Below are positions 1 to 6,901 of a stretch of DNA of 9,021 nucleotides, piece after piece. The translations under genes and the position numbers were made by a program. Source of the DNA: Alphaproteobacteria bacterium (GTDB lineage Bacteria > Pseudomonadota > Alphaproteobacteria > Caulobacterales > Parvularculaceae); NCBI GenBank assembly GCA_030428745.1, contig JAUIEG010000076.1, positions 1-9,021 of the forward strand, given 5' to 3'. Under the pieces are notes generated by a model. It saw nothing but the letters and a program-made list of their open reading frames with translations, was not told the DNA's origin and made no database searches. The number at the start of each line of letters is the position of its first letter. The first letter of the stretch is position 1.

Positions 1-357
1 CGCCGCCAGCTGATCCGCGACGCGCGCCCTCGCGTCCGAGACGCCTTTGAGGCCGAAAGCGATATTCTTTTCGACCGTAAGATGGGGAAAGAGAACATAA
101 TCCTGAAAAACAAAACCAATCGGCCGTCGCTCCGGCGGCGATTCCCTCTTCGGCGCAGCAAGTATAGCGCCGTCGAGACGCACCTCACCCGCCTGCAGGG
201 GTTCGAGTCCGGCGGCGATGCGCAAAAGCGTGGTCTTCCCGCAGCCGGAAGGGCCGAAGAGGCACACGATTTCACCGGCATCGACAGAAAGGTTCGCGCC
301 ACGGACGGCGGCGACAGCGCCAAAGCTGTGCGAAATACGGTCGAGGTCGAGGCTCAT
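1..357 (-). CDS. fbpC: Iron(III)-type ABC transporter ATP-binding protein, N-terminal part (cut by window edge)
   Basis: This is the nucleotide-binding subunit of an ABC importer and would power uptake from the cytoplasmic face of the inner membrane. Only the first 119 residues are present. Seen: an A-loop-like aromatic (F12), Walker A GPSGCGKT at residues 35-42, and a Q-loop at Q85 in VFQDYVLFPHLTV, followed by the KNIAFGL stretch typical of the FbpC/PotA/MalK-like group. Signature motif, Walker B and any C-terminal regulatory domain lie beyond base 1. The ATG at 357-355 is chosen because an in-frame TAA lies 21 bases upstream and no other start intervenes; no strong Shine-Dalgarno is visible. 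The gene is divergent from an FbpB-type permease, which is the main reason to assign iron. ThiQ- or spermidine/sulfate-type ATPases look similar at this end, so the substrate is inferred. Confidence 0.88.
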   Translation of the reverse strand, partial: MSLDLDRISHSFGAVAAVRGANLSVDAGEIVCLFGPSGCGKTTLLRIAAGLEPLQAGEVRLDGAILAAPKRESPPERRPIGFVFQDYVLFPHLTVEKNIAFGLKGVSDARARVADQLAA

Positions 358-429
358 AAGATCTTTCGCGCCCGTTTACTGCGGGAGGGGATTGGGCATT
401 GCCTCACTTTCGCATAGATGTCACCAGTT

Positions 430-448
430 GATAACGAGAATTAAGAGC
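430..448 (+). promoter_or_regulatory. Candidate Fur box (iron-responsive operator)
   Basis: The 19 bases beginning GATAACGAGAAT match the classical Fur consensus (GATAATGATAATCATTATC) at 13 of 19 positions by eye. They lie in the 106-base gap between the divergent ATPase and permease genes, 15 bases before the permease ATG, where a repressor could block transcription or early elongation. An iron-regulated operator fits the transporter assignment. Alphaproteobacteria also use Irr and RirA, with different sites, so this is a suggestion from one imperfect match. No convincing -35/-10 pair was found in the gap. Confidence 0.35.
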
Positions 449-463
449 AAGGGCTGGATAACG

Positions 464-2089
464 ATGGGGCGAGCGCAGGCGAAACGGGGCGGATGGCGCG
501 GTGCAGCCGCGATCCTCCTGGTTGCGATCGCCGCCGCCGCGCCCATCGCGGCTGTGCTCGCCGGGGCGACGGGCGGAGACGGCCCCACGCTGTTCGCCTC
601 CGGTCTGGGCCTGCGCTATCTGACAACAACGCTCCTTCTTTGCGCGCTCGCCGGGGCTGGGGCCGGGATGATCGGCGCAGGCGCCAGCCTTCTTGTCTCT
701 CTCGCTGACTTTCCGGGCCGAAAGACGCTCGCCATCGCGCTGGCGCTTCCCTTCGCCATTCCGGCCTATGTCGCAGCCTACGCCTACGGCGATCTTTTCG
801 GACCGTTCGGCCCTGTCGCGGAAATCCTCGGCGCCGGCGCACTGCCTGAAATACGGTCCCTGCCCGGCGCCGCATTCATCCTGATGCTGACGACTTATCC
901 TTATATCTATCTCGCCATGCGCGCCTCCCTTGCATCGCGGTCGGGTGCGATGATGGAGGCGGCGCGAAGCCTCGGCGCTTCGCCCATGCGCGCGAGCTTT
1001 GGCCTTTTGCTTACGGCGAGCCGGCCAGCATTCTTTGGCGGGCTTGCTCTTGCGCTCATGGAGATCGCCGCTGACTACGGTGTCGCCGACTTCTTTGGCG
1101 TTCCCACCTTGAGCGTGGGCATTTTCCGAACCTGGCACGGGCTCGGCGACTTGCAGGGCGCAATGCAGCTCGCCGCCGGGCTTTTCCTCGTGGCGCTGAT
1201 CCTGGTGCTGATGGAAAGCGCAAGCCGGAAAGGACGCGCCAGTGAAGATGTGCGCGCCCAGCGCAAGGCGCAGCGCATCAGATTGTCGCCAGTCCATGGC
1301 GCCCTGGCTTTTCTTCTTTGTCTGCTGCCGGTTCTTTTTGGTTTTGTTGCGCCGGCGGCGCTGTTGCTGTCAAAGCTCCAGCCGGAGATGAACGCTATTG
1401 TCATGCGCAATCTCATGCAGGCTGGCGCAAACACGGCTCTGATCGCGGCGGCGGGCGCCGTGATCGCTGTCTTCCTCTCCCTTTTGCTCGCCTATGGCGC
1501 GCGGGCCGCGCGCGGCCGCATCATCAAACTCGCTTTGCGCGCAGCGACGCTTGGCTACGCAGTGCCCGGCGCCGTGATGGCGATCGGCGTTCTTGCGCTG
1601 TCGGCCAGCATTGCCCGCGTTTCAGGACATGCGCTCGCTGGCGGCGTCCTTATTCTGCTATACGCTTATGTGGCGCGGTTTTTAACAGCCGGATACAACG
1701 CCGCCGCAGGCGGTCTGGCGCAAATCAGCCCGCAAATGGACGGCGCCGCAAGAACGCTGGGCGCCGCGCCTGATCGCATCGTCAGAGAATTGCATTGGCC
1801 CATGGCGCGGCTGTCGCTGCTCGCCGGGGCAGCTATTGTCGCCATCGATATCGCCAAGGAATTGCCGGCGACGCTGATCCTGAGACCCTTCAATTTCGAA
1901 ACCCTCAGCACCCAGATTTATCGCCTGGCTTCGGATGAGCGCCTTGCTGACGCGGCGCCGGCCGCGCTGATTCTGATTGCGCTCGGGCTGCTGCCCTCAA
2001 TCGCGCTCAGTCTCATCGCCGACGGCGACCATAAAAAAACCCGCAAGCGGGAACCGCTTGCGGGTTTGGAGGCGCAAAGCGCCGCGTAA
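464..2089 (+). CDS. fbpB: Iron(III)-type ABC transporter permease with two fused permease domains (FbpB/SfuB/FutB-like)
   Basis: Inner-membrane channel of a binding-protein-dependent importer, probably for ferric iron. The 541-residue protein has two homologous permease halves, each with about six hydrophobic helices, joined by a charged cytoplasmic linker around residues 251-275. Each half has the EAA-type loop that docks on the ATPase: residues 165-184 (EAARSLGASP...) and 428-447 (AARTLGAAPDRIVRE...). The C-terminal stretch KELPATLILRPFNFETL (465-481) is typical of the FbpB family, and the length fits fused ferric permeases. ATG at 464 is chosen because reading further upstream in this frame runs into the divergent ATPase gene; a purine-rich stretch (GAGCAAGGG, 445-453) precedes it. 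The last about 17 residues form a charged, non-membrane tail; residues 525-535 are encoded by a terminator hairpin for the facing gene. A thiamine or other permease of this class is the alternative. Confidence 0.88.
   Translation: MGRAQAKRGGWRGAAAILLVAIAAAAPIAAVLAGATGGDGPTLFASGLGLRYLTTTLLLCALAGAGAGMIGAGASLLVSLADFPGRKTLAIALALPFAIPAYVAAYAYGDLFGPFGPVAEILGAGALPEIRSLPGAAFILMLTTYPYIYLAMRASLASRSGAMMEAARSLGASPMRASFGLLLTASRPAFFGGLALALMEIAADYGVADFFGVPTLSVGIFRTWHGLGDLQGAMQLAAGLFLVALILVLMESASRKGRASEDVRAQRKAQRIRLSPVHGALAFLLCLLPVLFGFVAPAALLLSKLQPEMNAIVMRNLMQAGANTALIAAAGAVIAVFLSLLLAYGARAARGRIIKLALRAATLGYAVPGAVMAIGVLALSASIARVSGHALAGGVLILLYAYVARFLTAGYNAAAGGLAQISPQMDGAARTLGAAPDRIVRELHWPMARLSLLAGAAIVAIDIAKELPATLILRPFNFETLSTQIYRLASDERLADAAPAALILIALGLLPSIALSLIADGDHKKTRKREPLAGLEAQSAA
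2033..2067 (-). terminator. Rho-independent terminator of the amidohydrolase operon, inside the permease coding end
   Basis: A perfect 14-base-pair inverted repeat (2037-2050 with 2054-2067, loop of 3 bases) has a GC-rich core, ACCCGCAAGCGG pairing with CCGCTTGCGGGT. Read on the minus strand it is followed by a run of seven T (2039-2033), the classic intrinsic terminator layout. It starts 24 bases past the stop codon of the minus-strand amidohydrolase gene. On the plus strand only TTT follows the stem, so termination of the permease transcript would be weaker. The whole element lies within the permease reading frame. Confidence 0.85.
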
Positions 2090-2090
2090 C

Positions 2091-3377
2091 TTATTCGCCG
2101 CCGCGATAAGCGAAAGGCAAATCGCCACGTTCGAGGTCGCGGTAACGCTCCATCAGCATTTTCTGACGGTTATTAAGATCCTGAGGCCGGCCATTAATGA
2201 AGACCGCTTCGGGTTTGGTCGTAACTTCCAGCGGATCGCCGTCCCAGATCACCACATCGGCGATCTTACCGGCCTCTAGCGAGCCGAGCTGCCCCCCAAG
2301 ACCGTACATAGTGGCGGGATTGAGCGTGATCGCTTTCAGCGCCGCCTCATAAGGAAGACCTTCGGCGACAGCGTTGCCCGCATGTTGACGGATCAACCGG
2401 ATATTATGGGCGCCTTCAGAAAAAGTGATGGTCACGCCGGCCTCATTGAGACGAGCCGCGTTTTTCAGCGTGGCGTCAATATCCTCAAACTCGCCTGGCA
2501 AATTATAGAGCCCGTCCGTAATCACCGAAATATTCGCCGCATCGATTTCGTCCGCGACGCGCCAGCCCTCGGTTGCACCATGAATAATGACATTCAGGCG
2601 ATAGGTGTTCTTCAGCCGGATCAATGTACGTATGTCGTTCGCGCTGTTGACGGAGACGATCAGCGGCTGTTCGCCATTGATCACCGGGCCAAGCGCTTTC
2701 AAATCCGAGATTGCGAACCGTCCGTCGTGAGGACGGCGGACGTAATCGTTCGGATTGGCGTGATAGGAGCGAGCTTCGTCAAGATATTCGCGAAACACAG
2801 CCCAGGCGCCCATGCGCGTGCCGCCATTGCGTTCAGCGCCGCGCTCGCCCATGGCGACATACTGCGCGGCCTCAGCACGGGTGACTGAGTTTGGTCGCCC
2901 CGAAAGGTCGATGACCGCCGCCCGACCGGCGAAAATGGTCGGCCCGACCGACGGCGCCATCAGCGCACGGGTGACGCCCGCCGCCCGGTTCACAGGAATA
3001 AGCGCCGATGAAGGGTTGTATGCGTCAATGGCGTTAAGCGCAGCGCCAAGGGGAAAGCTTTCCATCGGCCCCTGCGCCGGCGACGCGTCATTGGCGTCGT
3101 CGACGGCGCCGATCTCAACAAGACCGATCGCAGAGACCGGCGCAAAAAGCCCCGGCGTCACGACTTTACCCGACGCATCGATGACGCTCGCGCCCGCAGG
3201 CGCGGACAGATCGGCGCCGACCTGAGCGATGCGGCCGTCACGAATGATGACGTCGCCGTTCTCGATGACGTCGCCGGAGACCGTATGCACGGTCCCGTCC
3301 ATAATGGCGACGGTTTGCGCGCTCGCGGCGCCCGCAAGAGCGGCGGCCGCAGCGATGAAAGCGGTGAACGTTTTCAT
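2091..3377 (-). CDS. Secreted amidohydrolase-fold protein lacking most metal ligands (probable pseudoenzyme or partner subunit)
   Basis: 428 residues. A clear Sec signal peptide (MKTFTAFIAAAAALAGAASA, cleavage near residue 20) sends it to the periplasm. The start of the amidohydrolase sandwich (INGDVIIRDGRIAQVG-like, 38-54) and its end (GSLEAGKIADVVIWDGDPL, 365-383) are conserved, as expected for COG1228-type imidazolonepropionase/prolidase-like proteins. The strand-1 metal motif is missing: where its operon partner has TPGIIDIHSHLG, this protein has TPGLFAPVSAIG (74-85). The second His position reads S242 and the Asp position reads E321/G322; H266 remains. A hydrolase using the usual binuclear site is therefore unlikely. 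An alternative ATG at 3407 overlaps the upstream stop (ATGA) and would add 10 residues before the signal peptide; I prefer 3377 because it gives a standard signal peptide. Substrate unknown. Confidence 0.9.
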   Translation of the reverse strand: MKTFTAFIAAAAALAGAASAQTVAIMDGTVHTVSGDVIENGDVIIRDGRIAQVGADLSAPAGASVIDASGKVVTPGLFAPVSAIGLVEIGAVDDANDASPAQGPMESFPLGAALNAIDAYNPSSALIPVNRAAGVTRALMAPSVGPTIFAGRAAVIDLSGRPNSVTRAEAAQYVAMGERGAERNGGTRMGAWAVFREYLDEARSYHANPNDYVRRPHDGRFAISDLKALGPVINGEQPLIVSVNSANDIRTLIRLKNTYRLNVIIHGATEGWRVADEIDAANISVITDGLYNLPGEFEDIDATLKNAARLNEAGVTITFSEGAHNIRLIRQHAGNAVAEGLPYEAALKAITLNPATMYGLGGQLGSLEAGKIADVVIWDGDPLEVTTKPEAVFINGRPQDLNNRQKMLMERYRDLERGDLPFAYRGGE

Positions 3378-3403
3378 AGGAATTGCTTTCTTTGTTGCGC
3401 CAA

Positions 3404-4933
3404 TCATTGTCCTGCCCCGCCAGTAAAGCTGTTGTCATGAAGACCGAGTTCGAAATCCACGCGCGGTGAGCGCTTGGGATCGGAACGGTCATACATCAAG
3501 GCGCCGTCGATATAGACTTTCTCCGCCTTGGCGTAGACCGAGAACGGATTGCCATTCCACACGACGACATCAGCCATCTTGCCGGTTTCAAGCGTGCCGG
3601 TCTCATCGGAAACGCCCATGGCTTCGGCCGGGTTCGCCGTGATCCAGGCAATGGCGTCTTCGGGCTCAATATCGATGCCGATGCGTCGGCCGTCGGCCAT
3701 GGCCTTCGCCGCTTCCTGATTGAGGCGCTGAATGCCGAGCGCATCATCGGAATGGACAATGGCGCAGCCGCCGGGCTGGGCGTGCACCAGCGCAACATTT
3801 TCACCGACTGTATCGAATGCTTCGAGTTTGAAGCCCCACCAGTCAGCCCACATAGCGGCGCAGACACCGTTTTCCGCAAGATAGTCCGCGATCTTGTAGG
3901 CTTCGATGGCGTGGTGGAAGGTTCTCACCTTATAGCCGAATTCCTTGGCCATATCGAGCACCTGCACCATTTCGTCGGCGCGGTAGCAGTGCATGTTGAC
4001 TGCGATATCGCCGTTAAGCGCGCCCGCCAGCGTTTCCAGTTTCAGATCACGCGTCGGCGCGTCAGGCGCATCGCCCTTGTCGTCATCATCATTCTCAACC
4101 CACTCATCGTAGTCGGCCCAATAATCTTCCCACTTTTTCTTGTAGGCGGCCGCTTCGATCCAGGCGGCGCGATAGCCGGCGAAATTGCCCATGCGCGTCT
4201 GCGGCCCGCCGCGTTCGCCATAAACACGCTTGGGGTTTTCACCACAAGCCATTTTGAGGCCGTAAGGCGCACCAGGGAATTTCATTCCCTGTACGGAGCG
4301 TGACGGAACGTTTTTGAGAATCGCCGACCGACCGCCAAAAAGGTTCGCCGACCCGGGCAGCACTTGCAGCGTGGTGATCCCACCGGCGAGCGCACGGGTG
4401 AAGCCCGCATCCTGCGGCCAGACTGAATGTTCAGCCCAGACATAGGCGGTGTTCGGATTGACGACTTCGTTGCCGTCGGACGTCGTTGAATTCGACGGCG
4501 ACGGGTAATCGCCTAGATGAGAGTGAATGTCGATGATGCCCGGTGTAATCCATTTGCCGCTGGCGTTGACAGTGCGAGCGCCTTCAGGCGCTTCAACATC
4601 GCCCGCGGCGCCCACAGCGGAAATCTTGCCGTCGGCAATGAGGACCGCGCCATTGTCGATGCGATCGCCCGCGCCCGTAAGCACTGTAGCGCCGGTCAGC
4701 AGGACAGTTTCCCCAGGATAGGCCTCATAGGTCGACGGATAGGGATCAAGCGGCGGATGCACGGCGCCGTCCGCCTTGTCCTTGTCGTCCTCATCCTTTT
4801 CCGCTGTCTTCGCGGCAATCTCCGTGTCCTCAGACGCTGCGGCCTCGGCCGCCTCTTCGCTCTCCGTCCCAGTTTGCTGGGCGCAGGCGCTGAGCATCAG
4901 AACGGCTAGCGCCGTCCATCCCGTATTTCGCAT
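3404..4933 (-). CDS. Amidohydrolase lipoprotein, periplasmic, metal-dependent (COG1228-like)
   Basis: 509 residues. It opens with a lipoprotein signal (MRNTGWTALAVLMLSAC, lipobox LSAC, lipidated Cys17); Ala at +2 favours the outer membrane. An acidic Glu/Ala/Asp/Lys-rich tether (about 21-57) and a PPLDPYPSTYEAYP segment precede the catalytic domain. Metal-site motifs are present: HSH at 137-139, a candidate carboxylated lysine (K207 or K227), H315 (NMHCYR), H340/H341 (TFHHAIEA) and D396/D397 (VHSDD). The C-terminal GTLETGKMADVVVWNGNPF (446-464) closes the sandwich domain. It probably hydrolyses an amide, dipeptide or cyclic amide; relatives include prolidase-like and imidazolonepropionase-like enzymes, but the substrate cannot be read from sequence. 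ATG at 4933 is chosen for its GAGGGA Shine-Dalgarno and because the signal peptide begins there; the frame stays open to 5017. First gene of a two-gene operon with the degenerate homologue. Confidence 0.92.
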   Translation of the reverse strand: MRNTGWTALAVLMLSACAQQTGTESEEAAEAAASEDTEIAAKTAEKDEDDKDKADGAVHPPLDPYPSTYEAYPGETVLLTGATVLTGAGDRIDNGAVLIADGKISAVGAAGDVEAPEGARTVNASGKWITPGIIDIHSHLGDYPSPSNSTTSDGNEVVNPNTAYVWAEHSVWPQDAGFTRALAGGITTLQVLPGSANLFGGRSAILKNVPSRSVQGMKFPGAPYGLKMACGENPKRVYGERGGPQTRMGNFAGYRAAWIEAAAYKKKWEDYWADYDEWVENDDDDKGDAPDAPTRDLKLETLAGALNGDIAVNMHCYRADEMVQVLDMAKEFGYKVRTFHHAIEAYKIADYLAENGVCAAMWADWWGFKLEAFDTVGENVALVHAQPGGCAIVHSDDALGIQRLNQEAAKAMADGRRIGIDIEPEDAIAWITANPAEAMGVSDETGTLETGKMADVVVWNGNPFSVYAKAEKVYIDGALMYDRSDPKRSPRVDFELGLHDNSFTGGAGQ

Positions 4934-4953
4934 AGGTCCCTCGACTTGCTGCA

Positions 4954-4973
4954 GGCGCTGCTTCGGCTGCGCC
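4954..4973. other. Hairpin in the leader of the amidohydrolase operon
   Basis: Bases 4954-4961 (GGCGCTGC) can pair with 4966-4973 (GCTGCGCC) around a TTCG loop, with one T-T mismatch. On the plus strand the loop closes as C(TTCG)G, a stable tetraloop. It lies 20 bases upstream of the lipoprotein start, between that gene and the AT-rich promoter core. On the plus strand it is followed by ATTATTT, but there is no plus-strand gene upstream to terminate. It may affect mRNA leader structure; the role is unknown. Confidence 0.3.
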
Positions 4974-4974
4974 A

Positions 4975-5003
4975 TTATTTGTGTCATAAGACTAGCGTAA
5001 AAT
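4975..5003 (+). promoter_or_regulatory. Candidate promoter with partial Pho-box-like site upstream of phoD
   Basis: This is the AT-rich core of the 149-base gap between the divergent amidohydrolase and phoD genes. A -10-like TAAAAT (4998-5003, five of six to consensus) is 17 bases from a poor -35-like TTATTT (4975-4980). Within the spacer, 4981-4998 (GTGTCATAAGACTAGCGT) matches the Pho-box consensus CTGTCATAAAACTGTCAT at 13 of 18 positions: the first half-site (TGTCATA) is intact, the second is degenerate. PhoB control would fit a phosphatase, but the site sits closer to this -10 than in classical Pho promoters. Both calls rest on eye matching. Confidence 0.3.
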
Positions 5004-5082
5004 TGGAGCGCGGCCACCCCGCCTGCAAATAGGATTGTAGGAAACCGGGGAGGCCCTGAAGGCGCCGGGGACGGGAGTGTTT

Positions 5083-6813
5083 ATGACAACGGGCAAGATC
5101 ACACGGCGCGCTGCGCTTTTATCCGGCGCGGCCATTGGCGCGGCGTCCTGCGCTTCTTCACCGAAGATGACGCCTTATGTCGCAGTCAGCGAAAGCGCTG
5201 GCGGCGTTTTCGCTCACGGCGTCGCGTCCGGCGATCCGGCTGCGACGTCTGTGGTATTATGGACGCGCGTCACGCCTGTCACCCGCGCCGCCATCGCCCG
5301 CGTCGCATGGGAGGTCGCAACGGACGAAGCGTTTGCCGAGATCGTCGCCAGCGGCGAAACGCAAACCGGTCTTTCCCGAGACTGGACCGTGAAAGCGCTG
5401 GCGGAAGGACTGAATCCCGGCGCGACTTATTTTTATCGCTTCCGGCTCGGCGGCGACGCGTCCCCCACAGGCCGCACAAAGACTCTTCCCGAAGGCGCGG
5501 TTGACCAGGCCCGTTTTGCGGTCATGTCGTGTTCGAATTATCCGTTCGGTTATTTCAACGTGTATGACCTCGTCGCCCGCCACGACGATATCGATGCGAT
5601 CATTCACCTCGGTGATTACATCTATGAATATAGCCGCGAAGGCTATGGCGGCGATCAGGGCCGGGCGCTGGGGCGTGACCATCTTCCCGCCAATGAATGC
5701 GTCAGCCTCGCCGACTACCGCCAGCGTCATGCGCAATATAAGGCCGATCCGTCCAGTCAGGCGATGCATGCGAAACATCCGCTGATCGCCATCTGGGACG
5801 ATCACGAAACCTCAAATGATTCCTGGTCCGGCGGCGCGGAGAACCATAATCCCGACACCGAAGGCGACTGGGAAACGCGCCGGCGCGCCGCGTTGCAGGC
5901 CTATTATGAATGGCAGCCAGTGCGTGAACCGGACATGGCGCCGGAAGCTTTCTTCCGCTCCTTTTCATTCGGGGATCTTCTCACTATCGCCGCGCTTGAA
6001 ACGCGGCTTATGGCGCGGGCGCAGCAATTCGAATATTCCGAAGTCATCCCGACGCTGGAGACGCCTGAAGACGTCGCCCATTTCCGCGACGTTGTGCTCT
6101 GGGACGAAAGCCGCGAAATGCTGGGCGCGGCGCAGCTCGACTATCTCGACCGCACTTTTAAAACCTCGGTCGCGGAGGGCCAGCCGTGGCGGCTGATCGC
6201 CAATCAGGTGATCATGGCAAAGGTGACGGCGCCGGACCTCAATCCTCATGTCGACGAAGCGCAGATTGTTGAACTTGAACAGCAATGGAACGAAGCGCGC
6301 GCTTTTGTCAAAATGTCCGCCCTTGGACTGCCGCTCAATTTCGACGCCTGGGACGGGTACCCGGCGGCGCGGGAAAGATTTTACGATCTGGCGCGCGACG
6401 CCGGAGACACGGGCATGATTGTCGTCACCGGCGACACGCACACCTGGTGGGCGAATGATCTTGTCGACAAGAATGGCGGCCATATGGGCGTTGAACTGGG
6501 AACGCACTCCGTTACTTCGCCCTCGCCTTACCGGAACGACTTTCTCGGCGGCAAAGGCGCCGAATATGCACTCCTCACCAATCGCGACAACAAGGATGTG
6601 CGCTACCTTTCCGGCGAATATCACGGCTTCATCGATCTCACGATCACCCGCGATTCGGCGCGCGCCGAGTTTAAGGCCGTAGACACGATTGAAAGCGGCA
6701 ATTACAACGCCTTCCTCCACGCCGCCTTCGACATCGAAAAGACGGAAGAGAGCGCGGAGTTTTCCGACATTGACGGCGCCGGCTTTAAGCAAAGCTATCT
6801 CTTCGGAAAATAA
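5083..6813 (+). CDS. phoD: PhoD-family alkaline phosphatase / phosphodiesterase, Tat-exported
   Basis: 576 residues, close to the usual PhoD length. The enzyme releases phosphate from phosphomonoesters and diesters outside the cytoplasm, using iron and calcium in characterised members. Seen: a twin-arginine signal TRRAALLSG (7-15); an N-terminal PhoD domain with FAHGVASGDP (43-52) and VVLWTRV; the metal Cys in MSCSNYP (C150); HLGDYIYEY (175-183, D178); IWDDHETSND (237-246); a late VVTGDTHTWW (447-456) with D451 and H453; and ELGTHSVTSP with H475. All expected metal and active-site motifs are present, so it should be active. Cys23 in GAASC resembles a weak lipobox, so it may be a Tat lipoprotein. 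The ATG at 5083 has a CGGGAG Shine-Dalgarno five bases upstream; an in-frame GTG at 5077 is less likely because it lies on that site. It is divergent from the amidohydrolase operon. Confidence 0.95.
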   Translation: MTTGKITRRAALLSGAAIGAASCASSPKMTPYVAVSESAGGVFAHGVASGDPAATSVVLWTRVTPVTRAAIARVAWEVATDEAFAEIVASGETQTGLSRDWTVKALAEGLNPGATYFYRFRLGGDASPTGRTKTLPEGAVDQARFAVMSCSNYPFGYFNVYDLVARHDDIDAIIHLGDYIYEYSREGYGGDQGRALGRDHLPANECVSLADYRQRHAQYKADPSSQAMHAKHPLIAIWDDHETSNDSWSGGAENHNPDTEGDWETRRRAALQAYYEWQPVREPDMAPEAFFRSFSFGDLLTIAALETRLMARAQQFEYSEVIPTLETPEDVAHFRDVVLWDESREMLGAAQLDYLDRTFKTSVAEGQPWRLIANQVIMAKVTAPDLNPHVDEAQIVELEQQWNEARAFVKMSALGLPLNFDAWDGYPAARERFYDLARDAGDTGMIVVTGDTHTWWANDLVDKNGGHMGVELGTHSVTSPSPYRNDFLGGKGAEYALLTNRDNKDVRYLSGEYHGFIDLTITRDSARAEFKAVDTIESGNYNAFLHAAFDIEKTEESAEFSDIDGAGFKQSYLFGK

Positions 6814-6827
6814 TCCGGCGGCGGTCT

Positions 6828-6857
6828 CAACGCCAGGCCGACAGCGTTGTGTATTTT
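6828..6857 (+). terminator. Weak candidate terminator after phoD
   Basis: A six-base-pair inverted repeat, CAACGC (6828-6833) with GCGTTG (6844-6849), encloses a 10-base loop and is followed by TGTATTTT. It begins 15 bases after the phoD stop. The stem is short and the T-run interrupted, so termination is uncertain. The rest of this 88-base gap contains a perfect CCCGGCCGGG palindrome and no convincing promoter for the next gene. Confidence 0.25.
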
Positions 6858-6901
6858 CGCCCCGGCCGGGCTTGTGTTAAAGGTCCCGGCAGGAGCCAAT
6901 C

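Noticed and set aside
218..463. N-terminal extension of the permease
   Set aside because: It would overlap the divergent ATPase gene, whose Walker A region is encoded there, and its translation looks like antisense noise. The ATG at 464 leads directly into the first hydrophobic segment.
404..1297. Long minus-strand open frame antisense to the permease
   Set aside because: The translation is Arg/Gly/Ala-rich with no recognisable domain and lies opposite a clear membrane-protein gene. It is a by-product of GC-rich codon bias.
2382..3225. Plus-strand open frames across the second amidohydrolase gene
   Set aside because: They lie opposite a gene with a signal peptide and conserved family ends, and show no domain or ribosome binding site of their own.
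3752..4303. Plus-strand open frame with hydrophobic Ile/Val-rich stretch inside the lipoprotein gene
   Set aside because: The hydrophobic run comes from reading the acidic Asp/Glu codons on the opposite strand, a common artefact.
4934..5017. N-terminal extension of the amidohydrolase lipoprotein by 28 residues
   Set aside because: It would bury the lipoprotein signal peptide and ignore the good GAGGGA ribosome binding site before 4933.
6861..6875. CCCGGCCGGG palindrome as operator or promoter element before the membrane protein gene
   Set aside because: A 10-base GC palindrome is common in GC-rich DNA, and no matching -10/-35 or known operator was found next to it.
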